Shown here piece by piece: positions 24,471 to 32,908 of a stretch of 64,000 bases of DNA. Each line of letters starts with the position of its first letter. Within the stretch, counting starts at the first letter, position 1. A model generated the notes under the pieces. The model was not told the origin of the DNA. It was given only the letters and a program-made list of their open reading frames with translations, and ran no database searches. Made by a program: the position numbers and the translations under genes. The DNA comes from JASGMR01 sp963664675 (lineage in GTDB: Bacteria; Thermotogota; Thermotogae; Petrotogales; Kosmotogaceae), in NCBI GenBank assembly GCA_963664675.2, contig CAXXLB010000014.1, positions 124,001 through 188,000 on the forward strand. The letters are read 5' to 3'.

Positions 24471-26057
24471 ATGTTGGTTTCTTTGATCGGTGTTAATTTT
24501 TATTTTTTTAAAAAGATAAATATAGAATTTTCAAGAAGGATGAATGTTATCTCCGGTGAGTCAGGGGCGGGAAAAAGCATTATACTAAGGGCTATTAAAG
24601 CTTTGATTGGGGAGCCCCCTGAATATAAACCTGAGGGAGAATCTTTTGTCGAAGGAGTGTTCTATATAAAAGATTTTTTAAGAAAAAAGCTTTTAAATAA
24701 AGGATACGATTTTGAAAAAGAAGATTATTTATTGATAAATGTTAATTTTTCCTCAGGGAGAATTATTTACAGGATCAATGGAAGAATAATTCCAAGATTA
24801 GTGGTTAAGGGGATTTTTTCGGATGTTGTAGAAATTCATTCCCAGTTTGACAGTATAGGTTTGCTGAATATCAATAGACATTATTTGATTTTAGATAAAC
24901 CATTCAAAAACGAAAATTTTTATACTTCGTATCTTGAAAAATATACCGAGTATTTGAAAGTTAACAAAACACTTAACAATCTTGAAATTAATCCTGAAGA
25001 GATTGAAAAAGAGAGAGATTACGTTGAGTATCAGATCGATGAAATAAATAAAGCGAGCATAAATCCGGAAAGAGATAATGAAATACAGATTGAATATAAA
25101 AAACTTCAGAGAATCAAACAGATACAGGAAATATTGAACGAAAATGTGTTTTTGATAAACGATGATGATATATCCATATTATCTACGATGGAGAAAGTTT
25201 TGAATAATTTGTCCAGGATAACCGACGTGGGTTATGAAAAGATGTATGAAAAAATAAAAATCGTTGAAGAAGATATACTGAGTATTTATAATGAGATTCA
25301 GGGAGAAATAGAAAATCTTTCCACCGACGAAGAAAGACTGTTTGAATTTGAAGAAAGAATAAACATCATACAAAATCTGAAAAGAAAGTATGGAAATTCA
25401 ATAGAAAAAATTTTAGAATATTATGCTGCCTTAATTCAAAAGAGAGAGAGGTTTAACTTTTTGCAGAATGAAAAGGATGATTTGGAAAAGAAGAAGATGA
25501 AATTGCTGGTTGAGTTGAAAAATTTGGGTTCTGAAATTTCCAAAAGAAGAGAAAAAGTTTCCGGGGAAATAGAAGACAGCATCAATAAAGAATTTGTTGA
25601 ATTGAAAATGAAAGGGGCGTCGCTGAAGTTTAGTATAACCGAACAGGATGAACCCAAACATTATGGGACTTCCAGAGTAAATATAATGGTAAAAACGAAT
25701 CCTGGGAACGATTTCAGAAATATTGAAAAAATAGCCTCCGGGGGAGAACTTTCAAGGATACTTTTGTCTCTTGAATCGGTTTTAAAAGATTCTCTTGATG
25801 TTTCCACTATAATTTTTGACGAAATAGATTCCGGAGTGGGACAGAGACTGGCAGATACATTGGGACAAAAACTTTTTGAAATATCTGAAAGTGTGCAATC
25901 GGTCGTTGTAACACACCTTCCTCAAGTGGCGAAAAGGGGAGATAAACATTTTATTGTGAAAAAAATTATTAAGGACCATACAACCGAATCTGTAATATAC
26001 TCTCTTGACGGTGAGGAAAGAGAAAGAGAAATATATGAAATGGCGGGTAAAAAATAA
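24471..26057 (+). CDS. recN: DNA repair protein RecN
   Basis: SMC-like ATPase acting in double-strand-break repair. Walker A is GESGAGKS at about residues 29-36, then a long coiled-coil region at about 155-370 (Glu/Lys-rich). The C-terminal lobe carries IASGGELSRILLSLESV and Walker B IIFDEIDSGVGQRLADTLGQKL, followed by VVVTHLPQVAKRGDKHF. At 528 residues it is slightly shorter than the usual 550-560. GAGGT lies seven bases from the ATG. It diverges from the rpmH operon and leads recN-HEAT-murB-hflK-hflC-IMPACT. Confidence 0.93.
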   Translation: MLVSLIGVNFYFFKKINIEFSRRMNVISGESGAGKSIILRAIKALIGEPPEYKPEGESFVEGVFYIKDFLRKKLLNKGYDFEKEDYLLINVNFSSGRIIYRINGRIIPRLVVKGIFSDVVEIHSQFDSIGLLNINRHYLILDKPFKNENFYTSYLEKYTEYLKVNKTLNNLEINPEEIEKERDYVEYQIDEINKASINPERDNEIQIEYKKLQRIKQIQEILNENVFLINDDDISILSTMEKVLNNLSRITDVGYEKMYEKIKIVEEDILSIYNEIQGEIENLSTDEERLFEFEERINIIQNLKRKYGNSIEKILEYYAALIQKRERFNFLQNEKDDLEKKKMKLLVELKNLGSEISKRREKVSGEIEDSINKEFVELKMKGASLKFSITEQDEPKHYGTSRVNIMVKTNPGNDFRNIEKIASGGELSRILLSLESVLKDSLDVSTIIFDEIDSGVGQRLADTLGQKLFEISESVQSVVVTHLPQVAKRGDKHFIVKKIIKDHTTESVIYSLDGEEREREIYEMAGKK

Positions 26058-26704
26058 TGCAAAGTGAAGAATTGATAGAAAGAATAGTGGAAGAAAAGGG
26101 TGAAGAAGCGATACCGGTTTTGAAGTCTCTTTTAATTGAATCTGACGATGAAAAATTGGTGAAGTTGATAATAGAGACTTTGGACAAATTAGGAAAAGCC
26201 GGAAAAGAAGAGATTTATAGAGTTTTTTTAGAATTTCGTAGAAATAAAAACGAAATAAATAATCCGAAAATTTATTATCTGATTGATTTTTTGGCAAATA
26301 ACGATGACAAGAGAATAATACCTGATCTGATGAGTATTTTGAAAAAAACGAAGTTTGAAGAGACTAATTTACTCATTTATGATGCTTTGGCTATGCTTGG
26401 TGAAGGGGAAAAAGTTGTCGATGTTTTAACGGTTATGAGTGAAGAAGAATTTGATCGGGATAGTTGGGAGATTCTTATTATGGCTTTAAGCCATACAAAA
26501 TCTGTTAAAGCATTTCTGAAGTTGAAAGAAATGTATAATGATCAAAAAGATGAAAATCGGAAAATTATGATACTCGAAGGAATGATTAATATTTTGAACG
26601 AAAGAGAAGAACTCATTCCTCAGTTGAATAATGATGAAAAAGGAAGAGAAATTTTAAAGAAGATCGATTTATGGTTGGAGAATAATGAAAAAAATTTTCA
26701 ATAA
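26057..26704 (+). CDS. HEAT-like repeat protein, unknown function
   Basis: A 215-residue, highly charged all-helical protein. Short helical pairs of HEAT or armadillo type can be seen: EEAIPVLKSLLIESDDEKLVKLIIETLDKLG, NDDKRIIPDLMSILKKTKFEETNLLIYDALAMLGEG, and SVKAFLKLKEMYNDQKDENRKIMILEGMINIL. No enzyme motif, signal peptide or membrane segment is seen. Its ATG shares one base with the recN stop and its end overlaps murB by 20 bases, so it is tightly embedded in the operon. A protein-binding scaffold is inferred from the fold only. Confidence 0.65.
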   Translation: MQSEELIERIVEEKGEEAIPVLKSLLIESDDEKLVKLIIETLDKLGKAGKEEIYRVFLEFRRNKNEINNPKIYYLIDFLANNDDKRIIPDLMSILKKTKFEETNLLIYDALAMLGEGEKVVDVLTVMSEEEFDRDSWEILIMALSHTKSVKAFLKLKEMYNDQKDENRKIMILEGMINILNEREELIPQLNNDEKGREILKKIDLWLENNEKNFQ

Positions 26705-27575
26705 ATTATATCTTCTCGGTTGTGAAGTCAAAAAAAACTACCCTCTTAAATTTTTAACTTCAATAAAAATTGGGGGGGAGGCGAAATTTCTTGTAAAACC
26801 TTATGATTGCGAGTCATATATTCAATTGTTGAAATTCTTGTTCAACAACGGTATCAAGTTTAAAGTTGTTGGAAACATGTCAAACATAATACCCGGAGAA
26901 TTTTATGATGGAATCATAGTATCCACCAATTATTTGAATTTTTTTAAAATTCAAGAGAATTTTATATATGTGGAACCTGGAATGCAAATAAATAGTCTTA
27001 TAAGAATATTGCTGAATAATGGATATGGAGGATTTGAATTTTTAAGTGGTCTGCCAGGCACCGTTGGTGGCGCTGTTTTTATGAATGCAGGAGCATTTGA
27101 TGGAGAAATTAAAGATGTTGTTGAAAGTGTTTTTTTAGTGGATAAAAATGGAAATGAAAAGATTTTTTCCAGGGAAGATATGAATTTTTCTTACAGGAAC
27201 AGTATTCTTCAGGAGAAGAATTTTTTTGTCAAAGGCATAAAAATTAAAATAAGAAGAATAAAACCAGAAAGTTTATCGAAGAGAATAAGTGAAATTCTAT
27301 GCAGAAGACTTGAAAAACAGCCGTTGCTTGAAAATAACTCGGGAAGTGTTTTTATAAGGCCATTTAAGACATTTTATGTAGGATCAACGATAGATAGGTA
27401 TAAATTGAAAGGATTGACGGTTGGTGATGCACAGGTTTCATCAAAACACGCCGGATTTATAATCAACAAAAAGAATGCCACTCAAAGAGATGTTAAAATA
27501 CTTATAAGGAAGATCCAGGATATAATTTTTGAAAATGAAGGAGTATTAGTTAAAAGAGAAATTGAGTTTATTTAA
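26685..27575 (+). CDS. murB: UDP-N-acetylenolpyruvoylglucosamine reductase
   Basis: FAD enzyme reducing UDP-GlcNAc-enolpyruvate to UDP-MurNAc in peptidoglycan synthesis. The FAD-binding segment is FKVVGNMSNII (the usual form is GNGSN, so Met replaces Gly). Then FLSGLPGTVGGAVFMNAGAFDGEI and FSYRNSIL with the substrate-contacting Tyr. NSGSVFIRP holds the proton-donor Ser, and VSSKHAGFIIN follows. The final catalytic Glu is in the C-terminal GVLVKREIEFI. At 296 residues it is the short type II form found in Gram-positives and Thermotogae. Start overlaps the HEAT gene. Confidence 0.93.
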   Translation: MKKIFNKLYLLGCEVKKNYPLKFLTSIKIGGEAKFLVKPYDCESYIQLLKFLFNNGIKFKVVGNMSNIIPGEFYDGIIVSTNYLNFFKIQENFIYVEPGMQINSLIRILLNNGYGGFEFLSGLPGTVGGAVFMNAGAFDGEIKDVVESVFLVDKNGNEKIFSREDMNFSYRNSILQEKNFFVKGIKIKIRRIKPESLSKRISEILCRRLEKQPLLENNSGSVFIRPFKTFYVGSTIDRYKLKGLTVGDAQVSSKHAGFIINKKNATQRDVKILIRKIQDIIFENEGVLVKREIEFI

Positions 27576-27599
27576 GAAAATTAGAAAAGAGGTGAAAAT

Positions 27600-28610
27600 A
27601 TGGAAGATTTTGATTTTGAATACCATGAGCCAGAGAAAAAAAGAAATATTAATTTTAATCCTTCGAAGAAAACGATTAAGCTTGTAGTAATAATAGTTGT
27701 AATTGCGATAATTGCAATTTATTTTCTTTCGGGTTTGTATATGATCGATCCCGCTGAAATCGGACTGGTGAAAACATTTGGGAAATTTGTAGGAACAACA
27801 GGTCCCGGTTTGAATTATCATATTCCCGCTCCTTTTCAAAGTGTAGCTAAGGTGAATGTATCAACACTCAGAAAGGAAGAAATCGGTTTTAGAACGTATG
27901 ATATAGGAGCTTATAACACTTATGAAAAAGAAGCGCTTATGCTCACCGGAGATGGGAACTTCGTATCTTTAGAAGCGGTTGTTCAATATTATATAAGCAA
28001 CCCCGAAGATTATATTTTCAATTTACTTTCCAATACGAACATTTATGGTACCGATGATATTGTGAGATTTACAGTTCAATCTATATTGAGAGAAGAAGTA
28101 GCGGCAAACACAATTGATGCGGTATTAACAACACAAAGGGATGTTATTGCGGCAAAAACAACTGCTAAAGTTCAGGATCAGTTCGATAGTTTGAAAATTG
28201 GTATTCAGGTAAAAAATGTTTACTTACAGGAGGTAAGTCCTCCTAAACAGGTTATAGAAGCTTTTGATGATGTTAATAATGCAAAACAGGACCAGGAAAA
28301 ACTTGTAAATCAGGCGACTCAGTATAAAAATGATGTTGTTCCTAATGCACAGGGACAGGCCGCTCAGATTATAAAAGAAGCCGAAGGATATTCTGAACAA
28401 GTTGTACTAAAGGCAGCCGGTGAGGCTAACAGGTTTTCTGCCGTGTTAAAGGAGTATCTACAGGCTCCTGAAATTACAAAGAAAAGAATGTATCTTGAAA
28501 CTGTTAATGATATCTTGGATACAGCGAAAAAATTCGTTGTCTTAGACAGTGATGAAGTATTTAAATTTCTGGATCTGAATAATATGATCGGAGGTGATTC
28601 GAATGACTAA
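27600..28610 (+). CDS. hflK: HflK, SPFH-domain membrane protein
   Basis: One partner of the HflK/HflC complex that surrounds and modulates the FtsH protease. A cytoplasmic N-terminal tail of about 30 residues precedes one membrane helix (30-48, VVIIVVIAIIAIYFLSG). The SPFH/band-7 domain follows with MIDPAEIGLVKTFGKFVGTTGPGLNYHIPAPFQ, then Glu/Gln-rich coiled coil with AKQDQEKLVNQATQYKNDVVPNAQGQAAQIIKEAEGY. At 336 residues the Gly/Pro-rich tails of the E. coli protein are missing. AAAGAGGTGA precedes the ATG. Overlaps hflC by eight bases. Confidence 0.93.
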   Translation: MEDFDFEYHEPEKKRNINFNPSKKTIKLVVIIVVIAIIAIYFLSGLYMIDPAEIGLVKTFGKFVGTTGPGLNYHIPAPFQSVAKVNVSTLRKEEIGFRTYDIGAYNTYEKEALMLTGDGNFVSLEAVVQYYISNPEDYIFNLLSNTNIYGTDDIVRFTVQSILREEVAANTIDAVLTTQRDVIAAKTTAKVQDQFDSLKIGIQVKNVYLQEVSPPKQVIEAFDDVNNAKQDQEKLVNQATQYKNDVVPNAQGQAAQIIKEAEGYSEQVVLKAAGEANRFSAVLKEYLQAPEITKKRMYLETVNDILDTAKKFVVLDSDEVFKFLDLNNMIGGDSND

Positions 28611-29460
28611 GATCAAATGGATAATATTGGTAGTTGTTATAATTGTTGTGGCCATTTTACTGCCTTCTTTCTTTTTTATTGTTGATCAGACCGAATTCGC
28701 TGTTGTAACAAGGTTTGGAGATATAATAGATGTTGTGCTAAACCCGGGTTTAAATACAAAAGCGCCATTCGTTGATGCTGTTGAAAAATTTGATAAAAGA
28801 ATCAGAACTTATGATGTTCCTCCCGAAAGAATATATACAAAGGATAAAAAAACCTTACTCGTTGATACATATGCATTGTGGAAGATCGATGATCCGGAGA
28901 ATTTTGTGAAGAAACTTAAAACTATTGACCTGGCTTCCACAAGAATTGATGATGTTGTTTATTCTGTAGTTAGAAACACATTTGGAAAATTGAATTATGA
29001 TGATATTATTTCGGAAAAAAGAGATGAATATCTGGGAAATATGTCTTCGGATGCTGCTTATGAAATGGCAGATTATGGTATTTCAATAATAGAAGTGAGA
29101 GTACTGAAAACGGATTTACCCGATGAAAACAGGAATGCAGTTTTTGAAAGAATGAAATCGGAGAGAAATCAGGAGGCTTCTCTCATAAGAGCCGAAGGAG
29201 AAAGAACCGCTCAGGAAATCAGGGCCGGAGCAGATAAAGAAGTTACAATTCTTTTGGCCGATGCCGAAAAAACTTCGGATATTATTAAAGGTACAGGTGA
29301 AGCGTCGGCGGTAAAAATATACGCTGAAGCCTTCGGCGCAGATGAAGATTTTTATGAATATCAAAAAACTCTTGAAGTATACAAAGAAACTTTGGATGAT
29401 GCGCAATATATCCTGGGACCACAGATGGAGTTTTTGAAGGACTTAATAGGTGGAAATTGA
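28603..29460 (+). CDS. hflC: HflC, SPFH-domain membrane protein
   Basis: Second subunit of the HflKC complex. A membrane helix at residues 5-25, then the SPFH domain with FIVDQTEFAVVTRFGDIIDVVLNPGLNTKAPFVDAVEKFDKRIRTYD and PERIYTKDKKTLLVDTYALWKI. ADYGISIIEVRVLKTDLPDENRNAVFERMKSERNQEASLIRAEGER is the conserved HflC segment. Start: the ATG at 28603 lies eight bases from GGAGG; an in-frame GTG at 28594 falls inside that ribosome binding site. No ftsH is visible in the window. Confidence 0.93.
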   Translation: MTKIKWIILVVVIIVVAILLPSFFFIVDQTEFAVVTRFGDIIDVVLNPGLNTKAPFVDAVEKFDKRIRTYDVPPERIYTKDKKTLLVDTYALWKIDDPENFVKKLKTIDLASTRIDDVVYSVVRNTFGKLNYDDIISEKRDEYLGNMSSDAAYEMADYGISIIEVRVLKTDLPDENRNAVFERMKSERNQEASLIRAEGERTAQEIRAGADKEVTILLADAEKTSDIIKGTGEASAVKIYAEAFGADEDFYEYQKTLEVYKETLDDAQYILGPQMEFLKDLIGGN

Positions 29461-29463
29461 TTT

Positions 29464-30090
29464 TTGGAATATTTGTCAATAAAAGAATCTGGAAAAGCCA
29501 AACAGAATATTAGAAGATCCATATTCATTGGAAATGCATTTTATTCCGATTCGGAAGATATGGCAAAGAGTTTTATTAAAGAAATAAGCGAGAAACATAA
29601 AACTGCTACTCACAATTGTTGGGCCTATAAAGTTATGAATGATGGTAATGCTGTTTCAAATTTTTCGGATGCCGGTGAACCCCATGGGTCTGCCGGTAAG
29701 CCGATTTTTTCCTCAATTGAGAAAATGAATCTGCTCAATATAACAATCATAGTTACAAGATATTTTGGAGGAGTGAAGCTTGGGGTCAGAGGTCTGATAG
29801 ATGCATACAGATCGACTGCTCTTGAAGCGCTGAAAAACACGTCCCTATATGATTATTCCGAAGGAATAAAAATAACCTTCGAAACATCCTATAAAAATTG
29901 GGATGAATTCAACAGAATATTTAAAGAAAATATCGATTTTATTTTAAATGATTCCACATTTTCTGAAAACGTAAAAACTACCATTTCTTTGAAAAAAAAC
30001 TTTCAAAAAAACACCTTTTCTTACTTTGATAAGAAAAACATCACAATTTTAGAAGAGAAAAATATAATTTTTATCAAGAAAACTAAATAA
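29464..30090 (+). CDS. YigZ/IMPACT family protein (UPF0029)
   Basis: Residues 10-120 are the Impact N-terminal domain: ATHNCWAYKV, NFSDAGEPHGSAGKPIFSSIE and ITIIVTRYFGGVKLGVRGLIDAYRSTALEAL, the three signatures of the YigZ family. The DUF1949 C-terminal domain (130-208) is ACT-like. Function is not settled; the eukaryotic homologue IMPACT modulates translation by binding GCN1. The start is TTG at 29464, nine bases after GGTGG at the end of hflC. A bidirectional terminator follows at once. Confidence 0.88.
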   Translation: MEYLSIKESGKAKQNIRRSIFIGNAFYSDSEDMAKSFIKEISEKHKTATHNCWAYKVMNDGNAVSNFSDAGEPHGSAGKPIFSSIEKMNLLNITIIVTRYFGGVKLGVRGLIDAYRSTALEALKNTSLYDYSEGIKITFETSYKNWDEFNRIFKENIDFILNDSTFSENVKTTISLKKNFQKNTFSYFDKKNITILEEKNIIFIKKTK

Positions 30091-30109
30091 ATGCGGAAAT
30101 TCCGCATTT
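30089..30109. terminator. Bidirectional terminator
   Basis: AAATGCGGAA (30089 on) pairs perfectly with TTCCGCATTT across a one-base centre, forming a 10-bp near-palindrome between convergent genes. The flanking A and T runs are only moderate. Confidence 0.65.
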
Positions 30110-30116
30110 ATAATGA

Positions 30117-30395
30117 TTATTTAACTTTTTTTTCGATTGTTTTAATATATTTTTCAATGAATTTGACGTTCTTTTCCCCCATTTTAACCTTTTCTTTGTA
30201 CTCGCTAACTAAAGTTTTTTCACCCTTTGCTCTGAATTTATCGATTTTTCTGTCCCATCTTTCCAGATCCTTTTTTATTTCGTTTTTCATTTTTCTAAGC
30301 CTAGAAGCTTTTTTTGTTTCATCATTTGGAAGCATATTCTCAATAGTTTTTTCATCAAAAACCTTTTCTTCCTTTACTGGTGAAAACTTTCCCAT
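30117..30395 (-). CDS. Small charged coiled-coil protein, unknown
   Basis: A 92-residue protein with about half its residues charged (Lys and Glu). From residue 30 on it reads as helical coiled coil: RLRKMKNEIKKDLERWDRK and EYKEKVKMGEKNVKFIEKY. No motif, signal or membrane segment. Reality is supported by CTGGAGGT nine bases from the ATG and a well-formed promoter (TTGATA, 17-base spacer, TATAAT) just upstream. It could be a DNA- or RNA-associated structural protein; nothing visible decides. Confidence 0.7.
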   Translation of the reverse strand: MGKFSPVKEEKVFDEKTIENMLPNDETKKASRLRKMKNEIKKDLERWDRKIDKFRAKGEKTLVSEYKEKVKMGEKNVKFIEKYIKTIEKKVK

Positions 30396-30430
30396 GCTAT
30401 ATTACCTCCAGATATTTGATTGACTAAGTT

Positions 30431-30459
30431 ATTATACAATAAAATTTTTGTCTTATCAA
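30431..30459 (-). promoter_or_regulatory. Promoter of the small coiled-coil gene
   Basis: On the minus strand: TTGATA (30459-30454), 17 bases, TATAAT (30436-30431). Its -35 overlaps the -35 of the divergent plus-strand promoter base for base except at the ends. Confidence 0.7.
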
Positions 30460-30481
30460 TTTTGCTTAAAAAGAGTATAAT
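30453..30481 (+). promoter_or_regulatory. Promoter of the M24-like gene
   Basis: TTATCA (30453-30458), 17 bases, TATAAT (30476-30481). This places the RNA start near 30488 and so rules out translation from codons upstream of that point in the long open frame beginning at 30420. Confidence 0.65.
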
Positions 30482-30512
30482 TAAAACAAACAATAAAAAG
30501 GCGGTGTTTGTT

Positions 30513-31613
30513 GTGTTTTGTAGTCTGTTTCAGAAGAAAATAGATAAAATAGATGGATATTGCAAAGAAAATAATGCCGACGGGGCTTTGTTTTCAAGAT
30601 GTGATAATTTTTCCTGGATTACTTATGGTGGGAGGAGTCACATAACGCTCAACACTGTTGAAGGAGAAGCGAAGATTCTGGTAATTGATGGAGAGATGCA
30701 TCTTTTTGCCAACAATATAGAAATGAAAAGATTATTGACTGAAGAAATTTCTGATGCGATAAATGATAAATTTATAATTCATGAATATAATTGGTGGAGT
30801 TATGATAATGATTTGGATAGTTTTTTAAAGGGTAAAAAAATATTATCGGATTCTTACTACAATAAAACCATATATTCAGAAGGATTGAATAAATTACGGT
30901 TAAAACTCGATGAGATAGAAATAGATACTTTTAGAAATTTGGGTGTAGTATGTGACCGAATTCTTTATGAAACGGCTCATGAAATGAATCCTGAAATGAC
31001 TGAATTAGATGTACATGGGATATTATTCAGTAAGTTAGTGAGTGAAAATATTGAACCGATTTTAGCCCTGGTATTTTCGGATATAAGCAGAAATGAATAC
31101 AGGCACAATTTATCCAGAAATATTAAATTGGGAAAAAGAATATTTTTCAGTATATGTGCCAGAAAAAAAGGGTTGATTTTATCTGCAACCAGATCACTTT
31201 TATTTATTTCTGACTCTACTTTGAAAAGTCAATATGAGAAAAATTGCTATGTGGATGCTGTGGCAATAAAAAAGACCCGTCCGGGAAATAAACTCAATTC
31301 CATTTTTGAAAACATCCAGGAAGCTTATCAGGAAGTAGGATTCAATGGTGAATGGATGAAACATCACCAGGGTGGATTGGCGGGATTTGCCGCACGTGAA
31401 ATTACGGCATCCCCTTCAACCTGTGACATTATTGAAGAAGGCAATTCCGTTGCATGGAATCCCACTATTACCGGAACGAAGTCCGAAGATACCGTAATAG
31501 TACTGAAGAATAACAACGATATAATTTCTTATCCAAAAAACAGTAGATGGCCCGAACTGATAATTAGCATTGAAGATGAAAAAGTCAGACGACCTGACCT
31601 TTTATTAATATAA
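30513..31613 (+). CDS. M24 (aminopeptidase P-like) fold protein lacking metal ligands
   Basis: The overall layout is that of an M24B peptidase: a creatinase-type N-terminal domain (1-130) with FSWITYGGRS, then a pita-bread domain. The family's five metal ligands are mostly gone. The two Asp positions read Ser213 (FFSICA) and Ser/Ala near 224 (LSATR). His284/285 in HHQGG is kept. The first Glu is Asn316 (AWNPTI). Only the last Glu (KSEDT) remains. It is thus probably not a metallopeptidase; creatinase is a precedent for a metal-free member. The GTG at 30513, eight bases after GGCGG, is chosen because the -10 box lies at 30476. The reaction, if any, is unknown. Confidence 0.75.
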   Translation: MFCSLFQKKIDKIDGYCKENNADGALFSRCDNFSWITYGGRSHITLNTVEGEAKILVIDGEMHLFANNIEMKRLLTEEISDAINDKFIIHEYNWWSYDNDLDSFLKGKKILSDSYYNKTIYSEGLNKLRLKLDEIEIDTFRNLGVVCDRILYETAHEMNPEMTELDVHGILFSKLVSENIEPILALVFSDISRNEYRHNLSRNIKLGKRIFFSICARKKGLILSATRSLLFISDSTLKSQYEKNCYVDAVAIKKTRPGNKLNSIFENIQEAYQEVGFNGEWMKHHQGGLAGFAAREITASPSTCDIIEEGNSVAWNPTITGTKSEDTVIVLKNNNDIISYPKNSRWPELIISIEDEKVRRPDLLLI

Positions 31614-31747
31614 AGTAGCTTAAAATTAATAATATTAGTAATTTTGTATCGTTTGTAACCTTTATAAATAAATTAAAGTTTACGATAATTTTTTTAATTA
31701 AACAAATATTTCATTATATCCAGATTATTTTACAAAAACGAATTTTA

Positions 31748-31775
31748 TTGTTACTAAGATCTGCTATCTTAAAAT
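31748..31775 (+). promoter_or_regulatory. Weak candidate promoter for the BMP importer operon
   Basis: TTGTTA (31748-31753) and TAAAAT (31770-31775) with a 16-base spacer. The 190-base gap is very AT-rich, so chance matches are likely. No riboswitch fold was recognised. Confidence 0.3.
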
Positions 31776-31803
31776 ATAACCACAAAATTTCAGGAGGTAA
31801 AAA

Positions 31804-32853
31804 ATGAAAAAAATTTTAGGATTAGTATTTTTAGTGATTATGGTTTCATTGATTTTTGCAGAACCCTTGAAGGTTGCATTTGTTTATATCGGCCCCGCAG
31901 GAGATGCAGGCTGGACATTCGAACATGACAGGGGACGACTTTATCTTGAAGAGGCTCTGGGGGACAACGTCGAAACTCAATTTATTGAAAATGTTCCGGA
32001 AAGTTCTGAAGCTGCAGGAGTAATTCAGGGATATGCGAGAAAGGGATTTGATTTGATTTTTACAACCAGTTTCGGTTATATGGACCCAACACTGGAAGTT
32101 GCAAAAAAATATCCAGAAACAACATTTATGCATTGTTCGGGTTACAAAACAAATGAAAATATGGGTACTTACTTTGGAAGAATGTATCAACCAAGATATT
32201 TATCAGGACTCATGGCTGGAGAAATGACCGAAGATAATTTAATAGGTTATGTAGCTGCTTTCCCTATTCCTGAAGTTATAAGAGGAATCAATGCGTTTGC
32301 TCTTGGTGTGAAAGCCGTTAATCCGGATGCCAAAATTAAGGTTGTTTGGACAAACACTTGGTTTGACCCGACAATCGAAAAAGAAGCTGCAATTTCATTG
32401 TTGGATTTGGGCGCGGATGTTATTGCACAACATCAGGATTCTCCTGCTGCACAACAGGCCGCTCAGGATTATGGAGCATATTGTATAGGTTATGACAGTG
32501 ATATGAATGCTTTCGCTCCCGAAGCATATTTGGGGGCCCCGATTTGGGATTTTGGCCCATACTATACAAAGATAGCCGAAAGTGTTCAGAATGGAACCTG
32601 GACTAGCGGGCAATTCTGGGGAGGACTTGATACGGGTATAGTAAAATTGGTTATCAGTGATTTAGTTCCCGAAGACGTAAAAGAAATGGTATTGGAAAAA
32701 CAGGAAGAAATAATCGATGGAGAATTAGAGCCGTTTGCCGGTCCGATTTATGATAATGAAGGCAATTTGAAATATGCCGAGGGAGAACTACCCACAGATG
32801 AGGAATTGCTGGCGATGGATTGGTTTGTTGATAATGTCGAAGGAAATCTTTAA
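31804..32853 (+). CDS. BMP-family ABC transporter substrate-binding protein
   Basis: A signal peptide (MKKILGLVFLVIMVSLIFA) precedes a BMP/PnrA-like domain: LKVAFVYIGPAGDAGWTFEHDRGR, GFDLIFTTSFGYMDPTLEVAKKYPETTFMHCSGY, YFGRMYQPRYLSGLMAGEMT and GADVIAQHQDSPAAQQAAQDY. The family binds purine nucleosides (PnrA, NupN) or related compounds. No lipobox Cys is present, so the protein is periplasmic rather than a lipoprotein. CAGGAGG precedes the ATG. It heads the importer operon, and a strong hairpin downstream should make its mRNA more abundant than the rest. Confidence 0.9.
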   Translation: MKKILGLVFLVIMVSLIFAEPLKVAFVYIGPAGDAGWTFEHDRGRLYLEEALGDNVETQFIENVPESSEAAGVIQGYARKGFDLIFTTSFGYMDPTLEVAKKYPETTFMHCSGYKTNENMGTYFGRMYQPRYLSGLMAGEMTEDNLIGYVAAFPIPEVIRGINAFALGVKAVNPDAKIKVVWTNTWFDPTIEKEAAISLLDLGADVIAQHQDSPAAQQAAQDYGAYCIGYDSDMNAFAPEAYLGAPIWDFGPYYTKIAESVQNGTWTSGQFWGGLDTGIVKLVISDLVPEDVKEMVLEKQEEIIDGELEPFAGPIYDNEGNLKYAEGELPTDEELLAMDWFVDNVEGNL

Positions 32854-32870
32854 AAACTTTTTTAATATAT

Positions 32871-32894
32871 AAAGGGGCCTGTGCCCCTTTTTTT
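32871..32894 (+). terminator. Leaky terminator between binding protein and ATPase genes
   Basis: AAAGGGGC (32871-32878) pairs with GCCCCTTT, four-base loop CTGT, followed by a run of seven Ts. It lies inside the importer operon, 15 bases before the ATPase gene. Confidence 0.85.
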
Positions 32895-32908
32895 AACAGG
32901 GTGATTGT

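Noticed and set aside
30091..30423. 110-codon plus-strand ORF covering the coiled-coil gene
   Set aside because: It is antisense to a gene with its own promoter and ribosome binding site, begins in a terminator and reads as Phe/Ser-rich shadow sequence.
31614..31803. Riboswitch or leader peptide before the BMP importer
   Set aside because: No stable hairpin, T-run terminator or short ORF with a ribosome binding site was found.
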